Shown here piece after piece: positions 52,957 through 61,386 of a stretch of DNA of 64,000 nucleotides. The notes under the pieces are model-generated. The model was not told the DNA's origin. It searched no databases and was given only the letters and a program-made list of their open reading frames with translations. This stretch comes from Intrasporangiaceae bacterium URHB0013 (GTDB lineage: Bacteria; Actinomycetota; Actinomycetes; Actinomycetales; Dermatophilaceae), in contig JIBA01000013.1 in the NCBI GenBank assembly GCA_000620545.1, positions 62,001-126,000 on the forward strand, written 5' to 3'. The stretch's first letter is position 1. Each line of letters opens with the position of its first letter. Both the position numbers and the translations under genes were made by a program.

Positions 52957-53700
52957 TCAGCGGCGGACGAACCAGCGGCCCATCAGGGTGGCATCCTGCT
53001 CGACGAGCACCTCGAGGTCGAGGTCCACGGGCGTGCCGTCGGCGCCGACGGGACGTGGGTGCTCGCCGCCCACGACCCAGGGCGCGATGGTGAAGCAGAG
53101 CTCGTCGAGCTGCCCGGCCGCGAGGAAGGAGCCCAGGAGGCTCGGGCCGCCCTCGGTCAGCACGTGGTCCCATCCCCGGCCGTGCAGGGCCTCGACCAGC
53201 GCCTTCACGTCCACCTCGTCGTCGCCACAGACCAGCACGTTCTCCGCGCCCAGGTCACGCCGTGCGTCGTCGAGCCCAGCGGCGGCGGCTGGCACCGCCA
53301 TCAGCGCCCGACCGTCTCGGCAGCCTCGCAGGGTCGAGGGGACCTCCCCGCGGTTGCTCACGGCGACGAGGGGCAGGGTGTCCGGGAGGCCGTGGTCGCG
53401 GCGCAGGGGGACGAGTGGATCGGCCACGGACAGAGGGGGATAGCCCTCCGTACGGACCGTGCCGGCGCCGACCACGACGACGTGGCTGAGGGCCCGCAGG
53501 ACCTCGAAGACGACGTGGTCGGCCTCGTTGTTGATCGAACCCGAGCGCCCGTCCGCGCCCGTCGCGGCCCCATCGAGGCTCGTCACCATGTTGCACCGCG
53601 CCCACTGTGCCTGCGGAGCGGCGTACGCGGTGAAGAGTCCAGCAGCGTCGAGGTCGGACAGGGCGGGCAGTCCGGAGCGGCCGGACACGAGCAGGCGCAT
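52957..53700 (-). CDS. Pyrimidine reductase (RibD C-terminal / dihydrofolate-reductase fold)
   Basis: A 247-aa NADPH-dependent reductase of the RibD_C family, probably reducing 5-amino-6-ribosylaminouracil phosphate in riboflavin synthesis or a related compound. Features are CNMVTSLDGAATGADGRSGSINN, VVVVGAGTVRTEGYPP and the C-terminal VLTEGGPSLLGSFLAAGQLDELC. ATG 53700 has GATACT 6 nt upstream. No deaminase domain is fused, and no other rib genes are near, so the physiological substrate is uncertain. Confidence 0.85.
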   Translation of the reverse strand: MRLLVSGRSGLPALSDLDAAGLFTAYAAPQAQWARCNMVTSLDGAATGADGRSGSINNEADHVVFEVLRALSHVVVVGAGTVRTEGYPPLSVADPLVPLRRDHGLPDTLPLVAVSNRGEVPSTLRGCRDGRALMAVPAAAAGLDDARRDLGAENVLVCGDDEVDVKALVEALHGRGWDHVLTEGGPSLLGSFLAAGQLDELCFTIAPWVVGGEHPRPVGADGTPVDLDLEVLVEQDATLMGRWFVRR

Positions 53701-53706
53701 GCGGTC

Positions 53707-53712
53707 AGTATC
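53707..53712 (-). promoter_or_regulatory. -10 hexamer GATACT of a leaderless promoter
   Basis: GATACT on the minus strand ends 6 nt before ATG 53700 of the pyrimidine reductase gene. Confidence 0.45.
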
Positions 53713-53777
53713 CGTGAGCGCGCGGGACGCGGGGGGATCGGTGCGCTCGCATCCCGTCGCGTCGCTCCACCGTCGGG

Positions 53778-53783
53778 CAGGAT
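53778..53783 (+). promoter_or_regulatory. -10 hexamer CAGGAT of a leaderless promoter
   Basis: CAGGAT ends 7 nt before ATG 53791, supporting that start over the in-frame ATG 53782, which overlaps the hexamer itself. Confidence 0.4.
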
Positions 53784-53790
53784 GACGCCC

Positions 53791-54750
53791 ATGGGCAAGG
53801 GCAAGAAGTCGGGCAAGAAGTCGGGCAAGAAGTTCAGCAAGAAGGAGGCCAAGGAGCTCAAGCAGCGGGCGGCCGAGGACGAGGCGGTCGCCGCGCAGGA
53901 GGAGGCCGCCGTCGACGAGATCAAGGACGTGGCGGGCGCCCTGCGCGTCGGCGAGGGGTTCGTCCTTGCCGACGTCGAGACCTCCGGCACCCCCGGCTTC
54001 ACCGGCGACAAGCTCGCGGGCAAGGCGGCGCTCAAGGCCTGCGAAGAAGAGCTCACCGACCTGCTCGAGCGGCTCTTCGCCGAGTCGACGGCGGGCATCA
54101 ACCGGTCTCTCCTGCTCGTCGTGCAGGGCATGGACACCTCGGGCAAGGGCGGCATCATGCGCCACGTCATCTCGGTGAACCCCCAGGGAGTCAAGGCGAC
54201 CGGGTTCAAGGCCCCAACGAAGGAGGAGCTCTCCCACGACTTCCTCTGGCGCATCCGCAAGGCACTGCCCGGCGCCGGTCAACTCGGGGTCTTCGACAGG
54301 TCGCACTACGAGGACGTCCTCATCGTCCGGGTCCACGACCTCGTCCCCGAGTCCGTGTGGTCCGCCCGGTACGACCAGATCAACGACTTCGAGCGAGAGG
54401 TCACGGAGGCGGGCACGACCGTCATCAAGGTGATGACGCACATCTCCAAGGACGAGCAGAAGTCGCGCCTCATGGAGCGTCTCGACCGTCCGGACAAGTA
54501 CTACAAGTACCACCCGGGCGACGTCGACGAGCGGCTGCACTGGGACGCCTACATGGAGGCCTACCAGGCAGTCCTGGACAAGACCTCGACGGCCGAGGCG
54601 CCCTGGTACGTGGTTCCCGCCGACCACAAGTGGTACGCCCGGCTCGCGGTCCAGCAGCTGCTGCTCGAGGCGCTGCGCGGCCTCAACCTCCAGTGGCCGC
54701 TGGCCGACTTCGACGTCGAGGCCGAGAAGGAGCGGCTCGCCACGAGCTGA
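53791..54750 (+). CDS. ppk2: Polyphosphate kinase 2 family protein
   Basis: A 319-aa PPK2-type kinase that transfers phosphate between polyphosphate and nucleotides. Walker A is GMDTSGKGG at about 113-121 and Walker B FDRSHYEDV from 168; the lid motifs ISKDEQKSRLMERLD and KYYKYHPGDVDER are typical of one-domain PPK2 enzymes, which mostly phosphorylate AMP or ADP. An unusual N-terminus has three GKKSGKK-like lysine-rich repeats (KGKKSGKKSGKKFSKKEAK), possibly binding polyphosphate or nucleic acid. Confidence 0.9.
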   Translation: MGKGKKSGKKSGKKFSKKEAKELKQRAAEDEAVAAQEEAAVDEIKDVAGALRVGEGFVLADVETSGTPGFTGDKLAGKAALKACEEELTDLLERLFAESTAGINRSLLLVVQGMDTSGKGGIMRHVISVNPQGVKATGFKAPTKEELSHDFLWRIRKALPGAGQLGVFDRSHYEDVLIVRVHDLVPESVWSARYDQINDFEREVTEAGTTVIKVMTHISKDEQKSRLMERLDRPDKYYKYHPGDVDERLHWDAYMEAYQAVLDKTSTAEAPWYVVPADHKWYARLAVQQLLLEALRGLNLQWPLADFDVEAEKERLATS

Positions 54751-54838
54751 CCGCGGGGTCCCCCGTCGGGCGCTCATCGGAGGCTCGTCGGGCGAGAACG
54801 ACTACCGCGCAACGAGGCTCGTAGGGGCCGCCGTGTCG

Positions 54839-56479
54839 TCAGCCGGCGCGGTCGATGACCACCGAGGCTGCGCCGGCGAGGTCCACGTCGAGCGACCCGA
54901 AGGTGTGGCCGCGACGGCCCGCGATGCGGCTCGCGACGAAAGCGTCGGCTACGGGGCTGGGGGAGTGCTGGACGAGCAGGGCCGCCTGGAGGGCAAGTGC
55001 GAGTCGCTCGACGAGGGCACGCGCACCGAACGCCGCTTCCGCTGACGTGGGGTCGAGCGAGCGCGCCTCCGCCAGAGCGGAGTCCACGTATGCGTCGAGC
55101 TCGGTGCTGCGGCCTCGGACCTCGTGCACCTCCTTGGTCAGGGCCTCGAGGGTGGTGGGCTCGCGCGTCACGGCGCGCATGACGTCCAGCGCGTTGACGT
55201 TGCCCGACCCCTCCCAGATCGAGTTGAGGGGCGCCTCGCGGTAGAGACGCGCCAGACCGTTCTCCTCGACGTAGCCGTTTCCCCCCAGGCACTCGAGTGC
55301 CTCGGCCACCAGAGGGGCCGTGCGCTTGCACACCCAGAACTTGCCGAGCGCCACCCCCAGACGCGCGAGCTCGGTCTCACCGGCGTCGACGGCATGGGCC
55401 AGCCTGAGGCCGAGGACGGTCGCGGCCTCGGCCTCGAGGGCGAGGTCGGCCAGCACGTTGCGCATCAAGGGCTGGTCCGCGAGCAGCGCACCGAAGGCCT
55501 CCCGGCGGCGGGCGTGGTGGAGCGCGCGCGAGAGGGCGTCACGCATCGTCGCCGTCGAACCGAGGATGCAGTCCAGCCGGGTGGCGCCCACCATGTCGAT
55601 GATGGTGCGCACACCACGGCCCTCGAGGCCGAGCCGGCTGCCCCACGTCCCGTCGAGCTCGACCTCGGCCGAGGCGTTCGAGTGGTTGCCGAGCTTGTCC
55701 TTGAGTCGCTGCAGGGCAAAGGCGTTGCGCGTGCCGTCGTCGAGTGCACGCGGTACGACGAAGCAGGTCAGACCGCCCCGCGCCTGGGCCAGGACGAGGA
55801 AGACGTCGCTCATCGGAGCCGAACAGAACCACTTGTGGCCCGTGAGGCGGTAGGTCTCGCCCGGCAGCGGTCCGCCCGGGGTGGCGACAGCACGCGTCGT
55901 GTTGGTGCGCACGTCCGAGCCACCCTGCTTCTCGGTCATGCCCATCCCCGAGATCGCCCCGGCCTTCTGCGTCACGGGGCGAATGCCGACGTCATAGCTC
56001 CGGCTCGCCAGCGCCGGAAGCCACCGGGCACCGAGCGCGGCGTCGTGCCGCAGGGCCGAGCCGGCGGCATACGTCATCGAGACGGGGCAGCCGTGGCCGG
56101 CCTCGACACGCGACCAGAGGAGGAAGCCGGCGGCGCGACGGACGTGGGCGCCGGAGCCGGTGGGTGCCGTCCACGGCCCGGCCGTGAGGCCGGCTCCCAC
56201 GGCCTGGGTCATGAGCCAGTGCCACGAGGGATGGAACTCGACCTCGTCGACCCGGTGACCGCGGGCGTCGTGGGTGCGCAGGACCGGCACGTGCGAGTCG
56301 GCGAGCCGGCCGTGCTCCTGCGCCTCCTCCGTGCCGGCGAGGGCGCCGAGCGGGGCGAGGTCCGCGGCCGCTGCGGAACCGGCCCAGCGGTCCACGGACT
56401 CCCTCAAGGCGACGTCGTCCGCGAGGAAGTCGCCACCGACGAAGGGCGGCACCTGGTTGGTCACCTCGTGTGTGCTCAC
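54839..56479 (-). CDS. AidB-like acyl-CoA dehydrogenase
   Basis: A 546-aa flavoprotein of the AidB branch. It starts STHEVTNQVPPFVGGDFLADD, the NQVPP motif being characteristic of AidB. GMGMTEKQGGSDVRTNTT is the FAD-binding middle segment, and LECLGGNGYVEENGLARLYREAPLNSIWEGSGN is typical of the C-terminal domain (given here only in part: IWEGSGNVNALDV). AidB in E. coli belongs to the response to alkylating agents and binds DNA; actinobacterial members may oxidise isovaleryl- or other acyl-CoA. GTG 56479 lies 7 nt after TAGTCT. Confidence 0.85.
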   Translation of the reverse strand: MSTHEVTNQVPPFVGGDFLADDVALRESVDRWAGSAAAADLAPLGALAGTEEAQEHGRLADSHVPVLRTHDARGHRVDEVEFHPSWHWLMTQAVGAGLTAGPWTAPTGSGAHVRRAAGFLLWSRVEAGHGCPVSMTYAAGSALRHDAALGARWLPALASRSYDVGIRPVTQKAGAISGMGMTEKQGGSDVRTNTTRAVATPGGPLPGETYRLTGHKWFCSAPMSDVFLVLAQARGGLTCFVVPRALDDGTRNAFALQRLKDKLGNHSNASAEVELDGTWGSRLGLEGRGVRTIIDMVGATRLDCILGSTATMRDALSRALHHARRREAFGALLADQPLMRNVLADLALEAEAATVLGLRLAHAVDAGETELARLGVALGKFWVCKRTAPLVAEALECLGGNGYVEENGLARLYREAPLNSIWEGSGNVNALDVMRAVTREPTTLEALTKEVHEVRGRSTELDAYVDSALAEARSLDPTSAEAAFGARALVERLALALQAALLVQHSPSPVADAFVASRIAGRRGHTFGSLDVDLAGAASVVIDRAG

Positions 56480-56486
56480 CCCGCCG

Positions 56487-56492
56487 AGACTA
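56487..56492 (-). promoter_or_regulatory. -10 hexamer TAGTCT of a leaderless promoter
   Basis: TAGTCT on the minus strand ends 7 nt before GTG 56479 of the AidB-like gene. Confidence 0.45.
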
Positions 56493-56582
56493 GGCCGCCG
56501 GCATCCTCCACCTCATGCCGGAGGCGTGTCGTGCGGGTCACGCGTGACGCACGTCGTCGTGCCGCCGTTAGCCTCGGAGGTG

Positions 56583-57740
56583 ATGGGTGTGAGGACGAGG
56601 ACGCGGGCAGTGCTGGAGCGGGTGCCATGGGGCCTCCCGCTCGCACGGCTGACCCGGGAGACCGTGCGGGTGTGCCTGCGCTACCGCGTGACCGGCCTTG
56701 CCGCAGAGGGCGCCTTCTTCATGCTGCTCAGCCTCCCGCCGCTCGTCCTCGGACTCTTCGGCGGCCTCGGCTTCGTGGGTGGGTGGATCGGGTCGAACAC
56801 CGTCGACGGGATCGTGTCCGCCATCGAGCAGTACGCCTCGCGCTTCCTCTCGGAGTCGAGCATCCAGCAGCTGCTCCTGCCGACCATCAACGACGTCCTG
56901 CGTGGCGGACGCGTCGAGATCCTCTCGGTCGGCTTCATCCTGGCCCTCTGGTCCGGGTCGCGAGCGCTCAACGTCTTCGTCGACACCGTCTCGATCATGT
57001 ACGGGCAGAACGGCGCCCGCGGCATCGTGCACATGCGAGCCTTCAGCCTGCTGCTCTACACCTTGGGCGTGCTCGCCGCCATCCTCATCCTGCCCCTCAT
57101 GCTTCTCGGCCCGGGACTGCTGGCGTCCTGGCTGCCCGACGGCGCCGCCACCGTGACCAGGGCGCTCTACTGGCCGGCGCTGGCCGTCTTCAGCGTGATG
57201 CTCCTCGCGACGCTGTACCACGTGTCCACACCGCAGCGCAGTCCCTGGCGCCGCGACCTGCCGGGCGCCCTCCTGGCCATCGCGATCTGGACGGGTGCGT
57301 CCTACGTCGTGCGGGTCTCATTGGAGGCGTCGATGGGGGGCTCGTCCATCTACGGGCCGCTGAGCACCCCGATCGTCCTGCTCGTCTGGCTCTATGCCCT
57401 CGCCATCGCCATCCTCATCGGTGCGGGGCTCAACGCCGGGGTGCGCACGTTGTGGCCCGTCGAGCTGCACGAGGGTGCCGATGTGCGCCTGGTGCACTGG
57501 GCGAGGGAGGGGGCCGGTGGGCTGCTGGGCCGCGCGGACACCGACACGACAGGCGCAGACGGTGCCACGTTCGAGCCGGGCGACGATGTCGAGCCGGCGC
57601 AGGAGCAGTCCCGACGCCGACGCGAGCAGCAGTTCGAGCGCACTGTCCAACGGGCCTCGCACCCAGCCTCCGACAGCGGCTCCGAAGGGGGTTCGAACGC
57701 CGAGACGGACGCGTCCACGGGGACGTCCCGACGGGCCTGA
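56583..57740 (+). CDS. YihY/BrkB family inner-membrane protein
   Basis: A 385-aa protein with about six helices (AAEGAFFMLLSLPPLVLGLFGG to LLVWLYALAIAILIGAGLNAG) and the family motifs LWSGSRALNVFVDTV and SIYGPLSTPIVLLVWLY. The C-terminal 100 residues are hydrophilic and Ser/Arg/Glu-rich. The family was once called ribonuclease BN in error; its role is unsettled, perhaps transport. Both GGAGG and TAGCCT lie just before ATG 56583. Confidence 0.87.
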   Translation: MGVRTRTRAVLERVPWGLPLARLTRETVRVCLRYRVTGLAAEGAFFMLLSLPPLVLGLFGGLGFVGGWIGSNTVDGIVSAIEQYASRFLSESSIQQLLLPTINDVLRGGRVEILSVGFILALWSGSRALNVFVDTVSIMYGQNGARGIVHMRAFSLLLYTLGVLAAILILPLMLLGPGLLASWLPDGAATVTRALYWPALAVFSVMLLATLYHVSTPQRSPWRRDLPGALLAIAIWTGASYVVRVSLEASMGGSSIYGPLSTPIVLLVWLYALAIAILIGAGLNAGVRTLWPVELHEGADVRLVHWAREGAGGLLGRADTDTTGADGATFEPGDDVEPAQEQSRRRREQQFERTVQRASHPASDSGSEGGSNAETDASTGTSRRA

Positions 57741-57783
57741 CCAGGGCTCCGGAGCCGGTTTGGTATCTCGTGGACCGATCGGC

Positions 57784-57789
57784 TACTGT
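57784..57789 (+). promoter_or_regulatory. Probable -10 element of the tRNA operon
   Basis: TACTGT lies 41 bp before the mature tRNA-Gly. It is the only good -10 in the 90-bp gap after the BrkB gene; a clear -35 is not seen at 17 bp. Confidence 0.5.
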
Positions 57790-57830
57790 CTACCAAGCAC
57801 CGAGCGGGGAAGTTACACCGCTGGTGTTCC

Positions 57831-57903
57831 GCGGACGTAGCTCAGTTGGTAGAGCGCAACCTTGCCAAGGTTGAGGTCGCCGGTTCGAGCCCGGTCGTCC
57901 GCT
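57831..57903 (+). tRNA. tRNA-Gly (GCC anticodon)
   Basis: Full cloverleaf: acceptor GCGGACG/CGTCCGC, D stem GCTC/GAGC, anticodon stem CAACC/GGTTG with loop TTGCCAA (anticodon GCC), variable AGGTC, T stem GCCGG/CCGGT with TTCGAGC loop, discriminator T. The 3' CCA is not encoded. First of three tRNA genes. Confidence 0.97.
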
Positions 57904-57931
57904 CGGAGGCAAAGATCCACTTGCCTTGCAC

Positions 57932-58002
57932 GGTGGAGTGGCCGAGAGGCGAGGCAGCGGCCTGCAAAGCCGCGTACACGGGTTCAAATCCCGTCTCCAC
58001 CT
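57932..58002 (+). tRNA. tRNA-Cys (GCA anticodon)
   Basis: Acceptor GGTGGAG/CTCCACC, anticodon stem GCGGC/GCCGC with loop CTGCAAA (anticodon GCA), T stem and loop GGGTT-CAAATCC, discriminator T, no encoded CCA. It starts 28 bp after tRNA-Gly. Confidence 0.97.
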
Positions 58003-58037
58003 CGGTGAGACACCACAGCAGTACGAGCAGCACCCAC

Positions 58038-58112
58038 GGGCGATTGGCGCAGCGGTAGCGCGCTTCCTTGACACGGAAGAGGTCACTGGTTCAAACCCAG
58101 TATCGCCCACCA
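58038..58112 (+). tRNA. tRNA-Val (GAC anticodon)
   Basis: Acceptor GGGCGAT/ATCGCCC, D stem GCGC/GCGC, anticodon stem CTTCC/GGAAG with loop TTGACAC (anticodon GAC), T stem ACTGG/CCAGT, discriminator A, CCA encoded (58110-58112). Last gene of the tRNA operon. Confidence 0.97.
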
Positions 58113-58114
58113 GG

Positions 58115-58162
58115 ACGAGACAGCCCCTGACCAGCGGAGACGCGGGTCAGGGGCTGTCTCGT
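58115..58162 (+). terminator. Strong hairpin terminator after the tRNA genes
   Basis: ACGAGACAGCCCCTGACC (58115-58132) pairs perfectly over 18 bp with the arm ending at 58162; the loop is 12 nt. It begins two bases after the CCA of tRNA-Val and is followed by TCG. It ends the tRNA transcript. Confidence 0.92.
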
Positions 58163-58281
58163 TCGTCGGCGCCCCCAGGGCGGCCCGCGCAGACCCAGCC
58201 CTGAAGGTCATGTAGGACCGTGAGTCGTCTTGCCAGCCCGAACGCGTGCGGCACCATCACCGCTGGTGACATGGTCGTTGT

Positions 58282-58824
58282 ATGCCAGCTGCTGTGCCTC
58301 CCGGCGATATCACGACCACCGACCTTCTCCGCTGGATGTTCGACCGTCTCAATGAGCACGACATCACGAGCCTGCGCCAGCTCTGGACCGGCTCGACCGT
58401 CGAGTACTTCCCGGACGCTACGTGCCGCGGCGGTGATGAGGTGGCCGCCTACTTCGCGGACAAGTTCACCGCAATCGAAGACTTCCATCTCGAAGTGCTG
58501 GCTGTCGCCGAGTCGGGCGACGACGCGTTCGTTCACTGGCGGATGACGGGACGCCACATTGGCCTGCTGCTCGGGATCACAGGCACCGGCAAGGAGATCG
58601 AGCTCGACGGGATCGACCACTTCGTCCTGCGTGACGGCAAGGTCGGCACCAACACCGTCGTCTTCGATCAGATGACGTTCGCACGCCAAGTGGGCCTGTT
58701 GCCGCCGGACGGGTCGGTGGCAGACAAGGCACTCAAGGGCGCGTTCAACGCCAAGACCAGAGTCGCTACGTTTGCGCGCCGCCGTCTTGGGCACTCCACC
58801 GCCTCGCCAACGCTGCCAGGCTGA
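58282..58824 (+). CDS. SnoaL-like (NTF2-fold) protein
   Basis: A 180-aa protein. The cone-shaped NTF2/SnoaL fold occupies about 12-140: LLRWMFDRLNEHDITSLRQL, a turn with YFPDATCRGGDEVAAYFADK, then strands FHLEVLAVAESGDDAFVHW and HFVLRDGKVGTNTVVFDQ. Such proteins are ester cyclases, isomerases or stress-related binding proteins; no catalytic assignment is possible. A helix of about 40 basic residues closes the protein. Its last 59 bp overlap the convergent DJ-1/PfpI gene. Confidence 0.78.
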   Translation: MPAAVPPGDITTTDLLRWMFDRLNEHDITSLRQLWTGSTVEYFPDATCRGGDEVAAYFADKFTAIEDFHLEVLAVAESGDDAFVHWRMTGRHIGLLLGITGTGKEIELDGIDHFVLRDGKVGTNTVVFDQMTFARQVGLLPPDGSVADKALKGAFNAKTRVATFARRRLGHSTASPTLPG

Positions 58825-59494
58825 CCCCGGCCAGGGCGACGGTCGACGGCTTCGGGGACCACCGAGTCGCTGCTGTGACGAGGTCCGGCGGGCTGCTGCG
58901 CTGGGGGTCTGAGCGCGAAGCCGGGTGTGAGGTCGTCTCGGCGAGCGTTCCGGCGGCGAAGGCATCGAGCATGGCGGGTACGAACGCCGCCATGTCCTGA
59001 GGTCCCCTGCTGGTGGTGAGGTTGCCCTCGCGTACCACCTCTTGGTCGAGCCACGTCGCCCCGGCGTTCACCACGTCGTCCCTGATGCCCGCCCAGGACG
59101 TGACGGTGCGGCCCTGGAGGACCCCGGCCGACGCGAGCACCCACGGCCCGTGGCACAGCGTGACAACCGGCTTGCCGCTCTCGACGAACTCAGCCACCAG
59201 CGCGCGCGCCGGTGCCGACTGGCGGAGCAGGTCCGGGTTGATGAAACCGCCGGGAACCAGGAGGCCGTCGTAGTCGTCCGCGCCCGCCTGGTCGACGGTC
59301 GTGTCAACCCGCACGCGGGTGGCCGGCAGGTTCAGGTTCAGGCCACGGATACGTCCTTTCCGCAGCGACACCACGTCGACCTTCGCGCCCGCCGCCCGCA
59401 GAGCGCGCAGGGGCACGGTCAGCTCGACCTTCTCGAATCCGTCCGCAGCGAGAACCGCGATCCGGCGGCCCTTGAGGGTGCGCCTGCTGAACAT
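58766..59494 (-). CDS. DJ-1/PfpI family protein
   Basis: A 242-aa protein of the DJ-1/PfpI glutamine-amidotransferase-like superfamily, with the nucleophile elbow VTLCHGPW (C114) and the early glutamate E24 in FEKVEL. Related proteins act as deglycases, chaperones or general-stress proteins. ATG 59494 is used because AGGAGG sits at ideal distance. The normal domain ends near 190; the extra 50 residues (from SRSDPQRSS) form a tail with VALAGVSLAALAR that overlaps the SnoaL-like gene, so the stop of one gene may have been lost. Confidence 0.83.
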   Translation of the reverse strand: MFSRRTLKGRRIAVLAADGFEKVELTVPLRALRAAGAKVDVVSLRKGRIRGLNLNLPATRVRVDTTVDQAGADDYDGLLVPGGFINPDLLRQSAPARALVAEFVESGKPVVTLCHGPWVLASAGVLQGRTVTSWAGIRDDVVNAGATWLDQEVVREGNLTTSRGPQDMAAFVPAMLDAFAAGTLAETTSHPASRSDPQRSSPPDLVTAATRWSPKPSTVALAGVSLAALARRWSAQDGGAQT

Positions 59495-59722
59495 GTCCAC
59501 CTCCTGGGTTTTGTCGACACGCGTACCCGCGCCCGGGCATCTGACACGCAGTTGCGCGAGCCGCCTTTGCGCTCTATCGACGTGCCCGTGTCCCCATAGC
59601 CCGCCGACTCGTATAGGGCGTTCTGCCGATAGCGCTGCCCCTCGACACGAGGTTCGATGGGAGGTCCGGAGTTCTTCGAGCCGCCGGGTCGCGTCGGCGA
59701 CACGGCACAGGGAGGGGAGACG

Positions 59723-59776
59723 ATGAACCAGTGCACCTCGGCCATCTGCGGCAGGGCCGCAGGCCCACGGCCATGA
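59723..59776 (+). CDS. Possible leader ORF before the DUF2254 gene
   Basis: An ATG with AGGGAGGGGAGACG directly upstream starts a 17-codon frame, MNQCTSAICGRAAGPRP, whose TGA overlaps the DUF2254 start (ATGA). The ribosome-binding site is better than that of DUF2254 itself, which suggests translational coupling or a short regulatory peptide with two cysteines. Confidence 0.3.
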   Translation: MNQCTSAICGRAAGPRP

Positions 59777-61125
59777 GCATGCTGAGGATCCAGCGCTTCG
59801 TCCGCTCGAGCCTGTGGCTGGTGCCGATCGGCTGCCTCATCGCGGGCGCCGTCCTCGGCGTCGGAACGATCGCGCTGGACCGGCTGACGGGGTACGAGCT
59901 CGTTCCGCCCAGCCTCACCGGGACGCCGTCGGACGCCCAGACGATCCTGTCCTCCTTCGCCACCGCCCTGGTGTCGCTGACGACCCTCGTTCTGACGGTC
60001 ACCTTGGTCGCGGTCCAGTTGGCGATGGGTCAGTTCTCGCCCCGCATCGTGGGAGCCCTGCTCGCCGACCGGTGGAGCCAGCTGGCGATCGGGTTGTTCG
60101 GTGCGAGCTTCCTGGTCGTGGTGTTGACCCTCCGTGAGATCCGCGGCTCCGACACCGGGACGGTGCCCGGAGCGTCGATGGTGCTGTGCTACGTCCTGAT
60201 GTTCGCCAGCATCGTCGTTCTGATCCTCTTCGTGCACCACGCCGGCCAGGGCCTGCGCGTCGCCGGACTGATCGACCTCGTCGGCGACCGCAGCCGCGAG
60301 TTCATCGTCCGCGAGCACGGAGAGCTGCCCGTGGTCACCGGCGGCACGGGCGAGATCGTCGCCGACCAGCCGGGCAACGTGGTCCGCGTCGACCGCCTCG
60401 CCCTTGTCGCCGCCGCCCGACAGGCGGACTGCGTCCTCGAGCTGGTCCCCGTCATGGGCGACTTCGTGGTCGGCGGTGCACCTCTGTTCCGAGTCCACCC
60501 GAGCACCCGGTCGACGGCCACCGCGGACAGGGATGCTGCCGGCCGGCTCCGGGCCAGCGACGTCACCCGGCACGTCCTGCTCGGGCCCGAGCGGGTCCAC
60601 ACCGAGGACCTCGCCTATGGCTTCCGCAAGCTGGTCGACATCGCCGTCCGGTCGATCGCGCAGCCATTCAACGACCCCACGACGACGGTCCAGGCGCTGC
60701 ACCGGCTGCACGACCTGTTGCGCCAGATCGCCGCTCGCCCCCTGCCAGGCGGTGAGCACCGTGACGAGGACGGGGTGATCCGCCTCGTCGAGCGGACCGT
60801 GAGCTGGGACGGCTACGTGAGGCTGGCCTTCGACGAGGTCCGCCTGGCCGGGGCGTCGGAGCCGCAGGTGACCAGGAAGATGTGCGCCGCCCTGGCCGAC
60901 CTCAAGTCCGTCGCACCGCCCGATCGACAAGAGCCGCTGGACCGCCAACTCCGGCTGCTCAACGCCGCCGTCCGCCGCTCGCACGAGGACGAGGAGGACG
61001 TCGTCGCGGCGCTCATGCCGGACACCGAGGGCATCGGGTCGGGTGCCGACGTCACAGCCGCACCTCGCCCCACTCGGATCCCGAACCGCGCTGAGGCAAC
61101 CGAACGCCAGCCCGCCCACGGATGA
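59773..61125 (+). CDS. DUF2254 family membrane protein
   Basis: A 450-aa predicted membrane protein. Four helices lie in the N-terminal 165 residues (LWLVPIGCLIAGAVLGVGTIAL, TALVSLTTLVLTVTLVAVQLA, LAIGLFGASFLVVVLTL, SMVLCYVLMFASIVVLILF), with the family motif AMGQFSPRIV after the second; the rest is cytosolic. Function unknown. ATG 59773 is preferred, coupled to the leader frame; an in-frame GTG at 59731 would add 14 residues. No related genes are adjacent. Confidence 0.83.
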   Translation: MSMLRIQRFVRSSLWLVPIGCLIAGAVLGVGTIALDRLTGYELVPPSLTGTPSDAQTILSSFATALVSLTTLVLTVTLVAVQLAMGQFSPRIVGALLADRWSQLAIGLFGASFLVVVLTLREIRGSDTGTVPGASMVLCYVLMFASIVVLILFVHHAGQGLRVAGLIDLVGDRSREFIVREHGELPVVTGGTGEIVADQPGNVVRVDRLALVAAARQADCVLELVPVMGDFVVGGAPLFRVHPSTRSTATADRDAAGRLRASDVTRHVLLGPERVHTEDLAYGFRKLVDIAVRSIAQPFNDPTTTVQALHRLHDLLRQIAARPLPGGEHRDEDGVIRLVERTVSWDGYVRLAFDEVRLAGASEPQVTRKMCAALADLKSVAPPDRQEPLDRQLRLLNAAVRRSHEDEEDVVAALMPDTEGIGSGADVTAAPRPTRIPNRAEATERQPAHG

Positions 61126-61386
61126 TCCAGCCGGACAACTCTCCCTCCCGACCCGGACGTCAGCCCGCCGGGTCCTGACGGCGTCTGGCAGCGCCGTTGA
61201 GCAAGCCACTGAGCGCAGCGAGACCGGCGGCGGGTCGGCTGTGGGGGACAGGCTCACCATCGCGGACATCCAACCTGCCCGAGCCGTGGCGGCGGCATCC
61301 GCCGATCGCGGCAGTGAGCACCTCAGCGCTGCAGAGAGGGAGCCGAGGACGTTTCCAGACGTCGCGGCGAGACGGTGCGCTGTGCC

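Noticed and set aside
57831-58112. tRNA operon as a phage attachment site
   Set aside because: No integrase, phage gene or repeated tRNA end is visible within the window.
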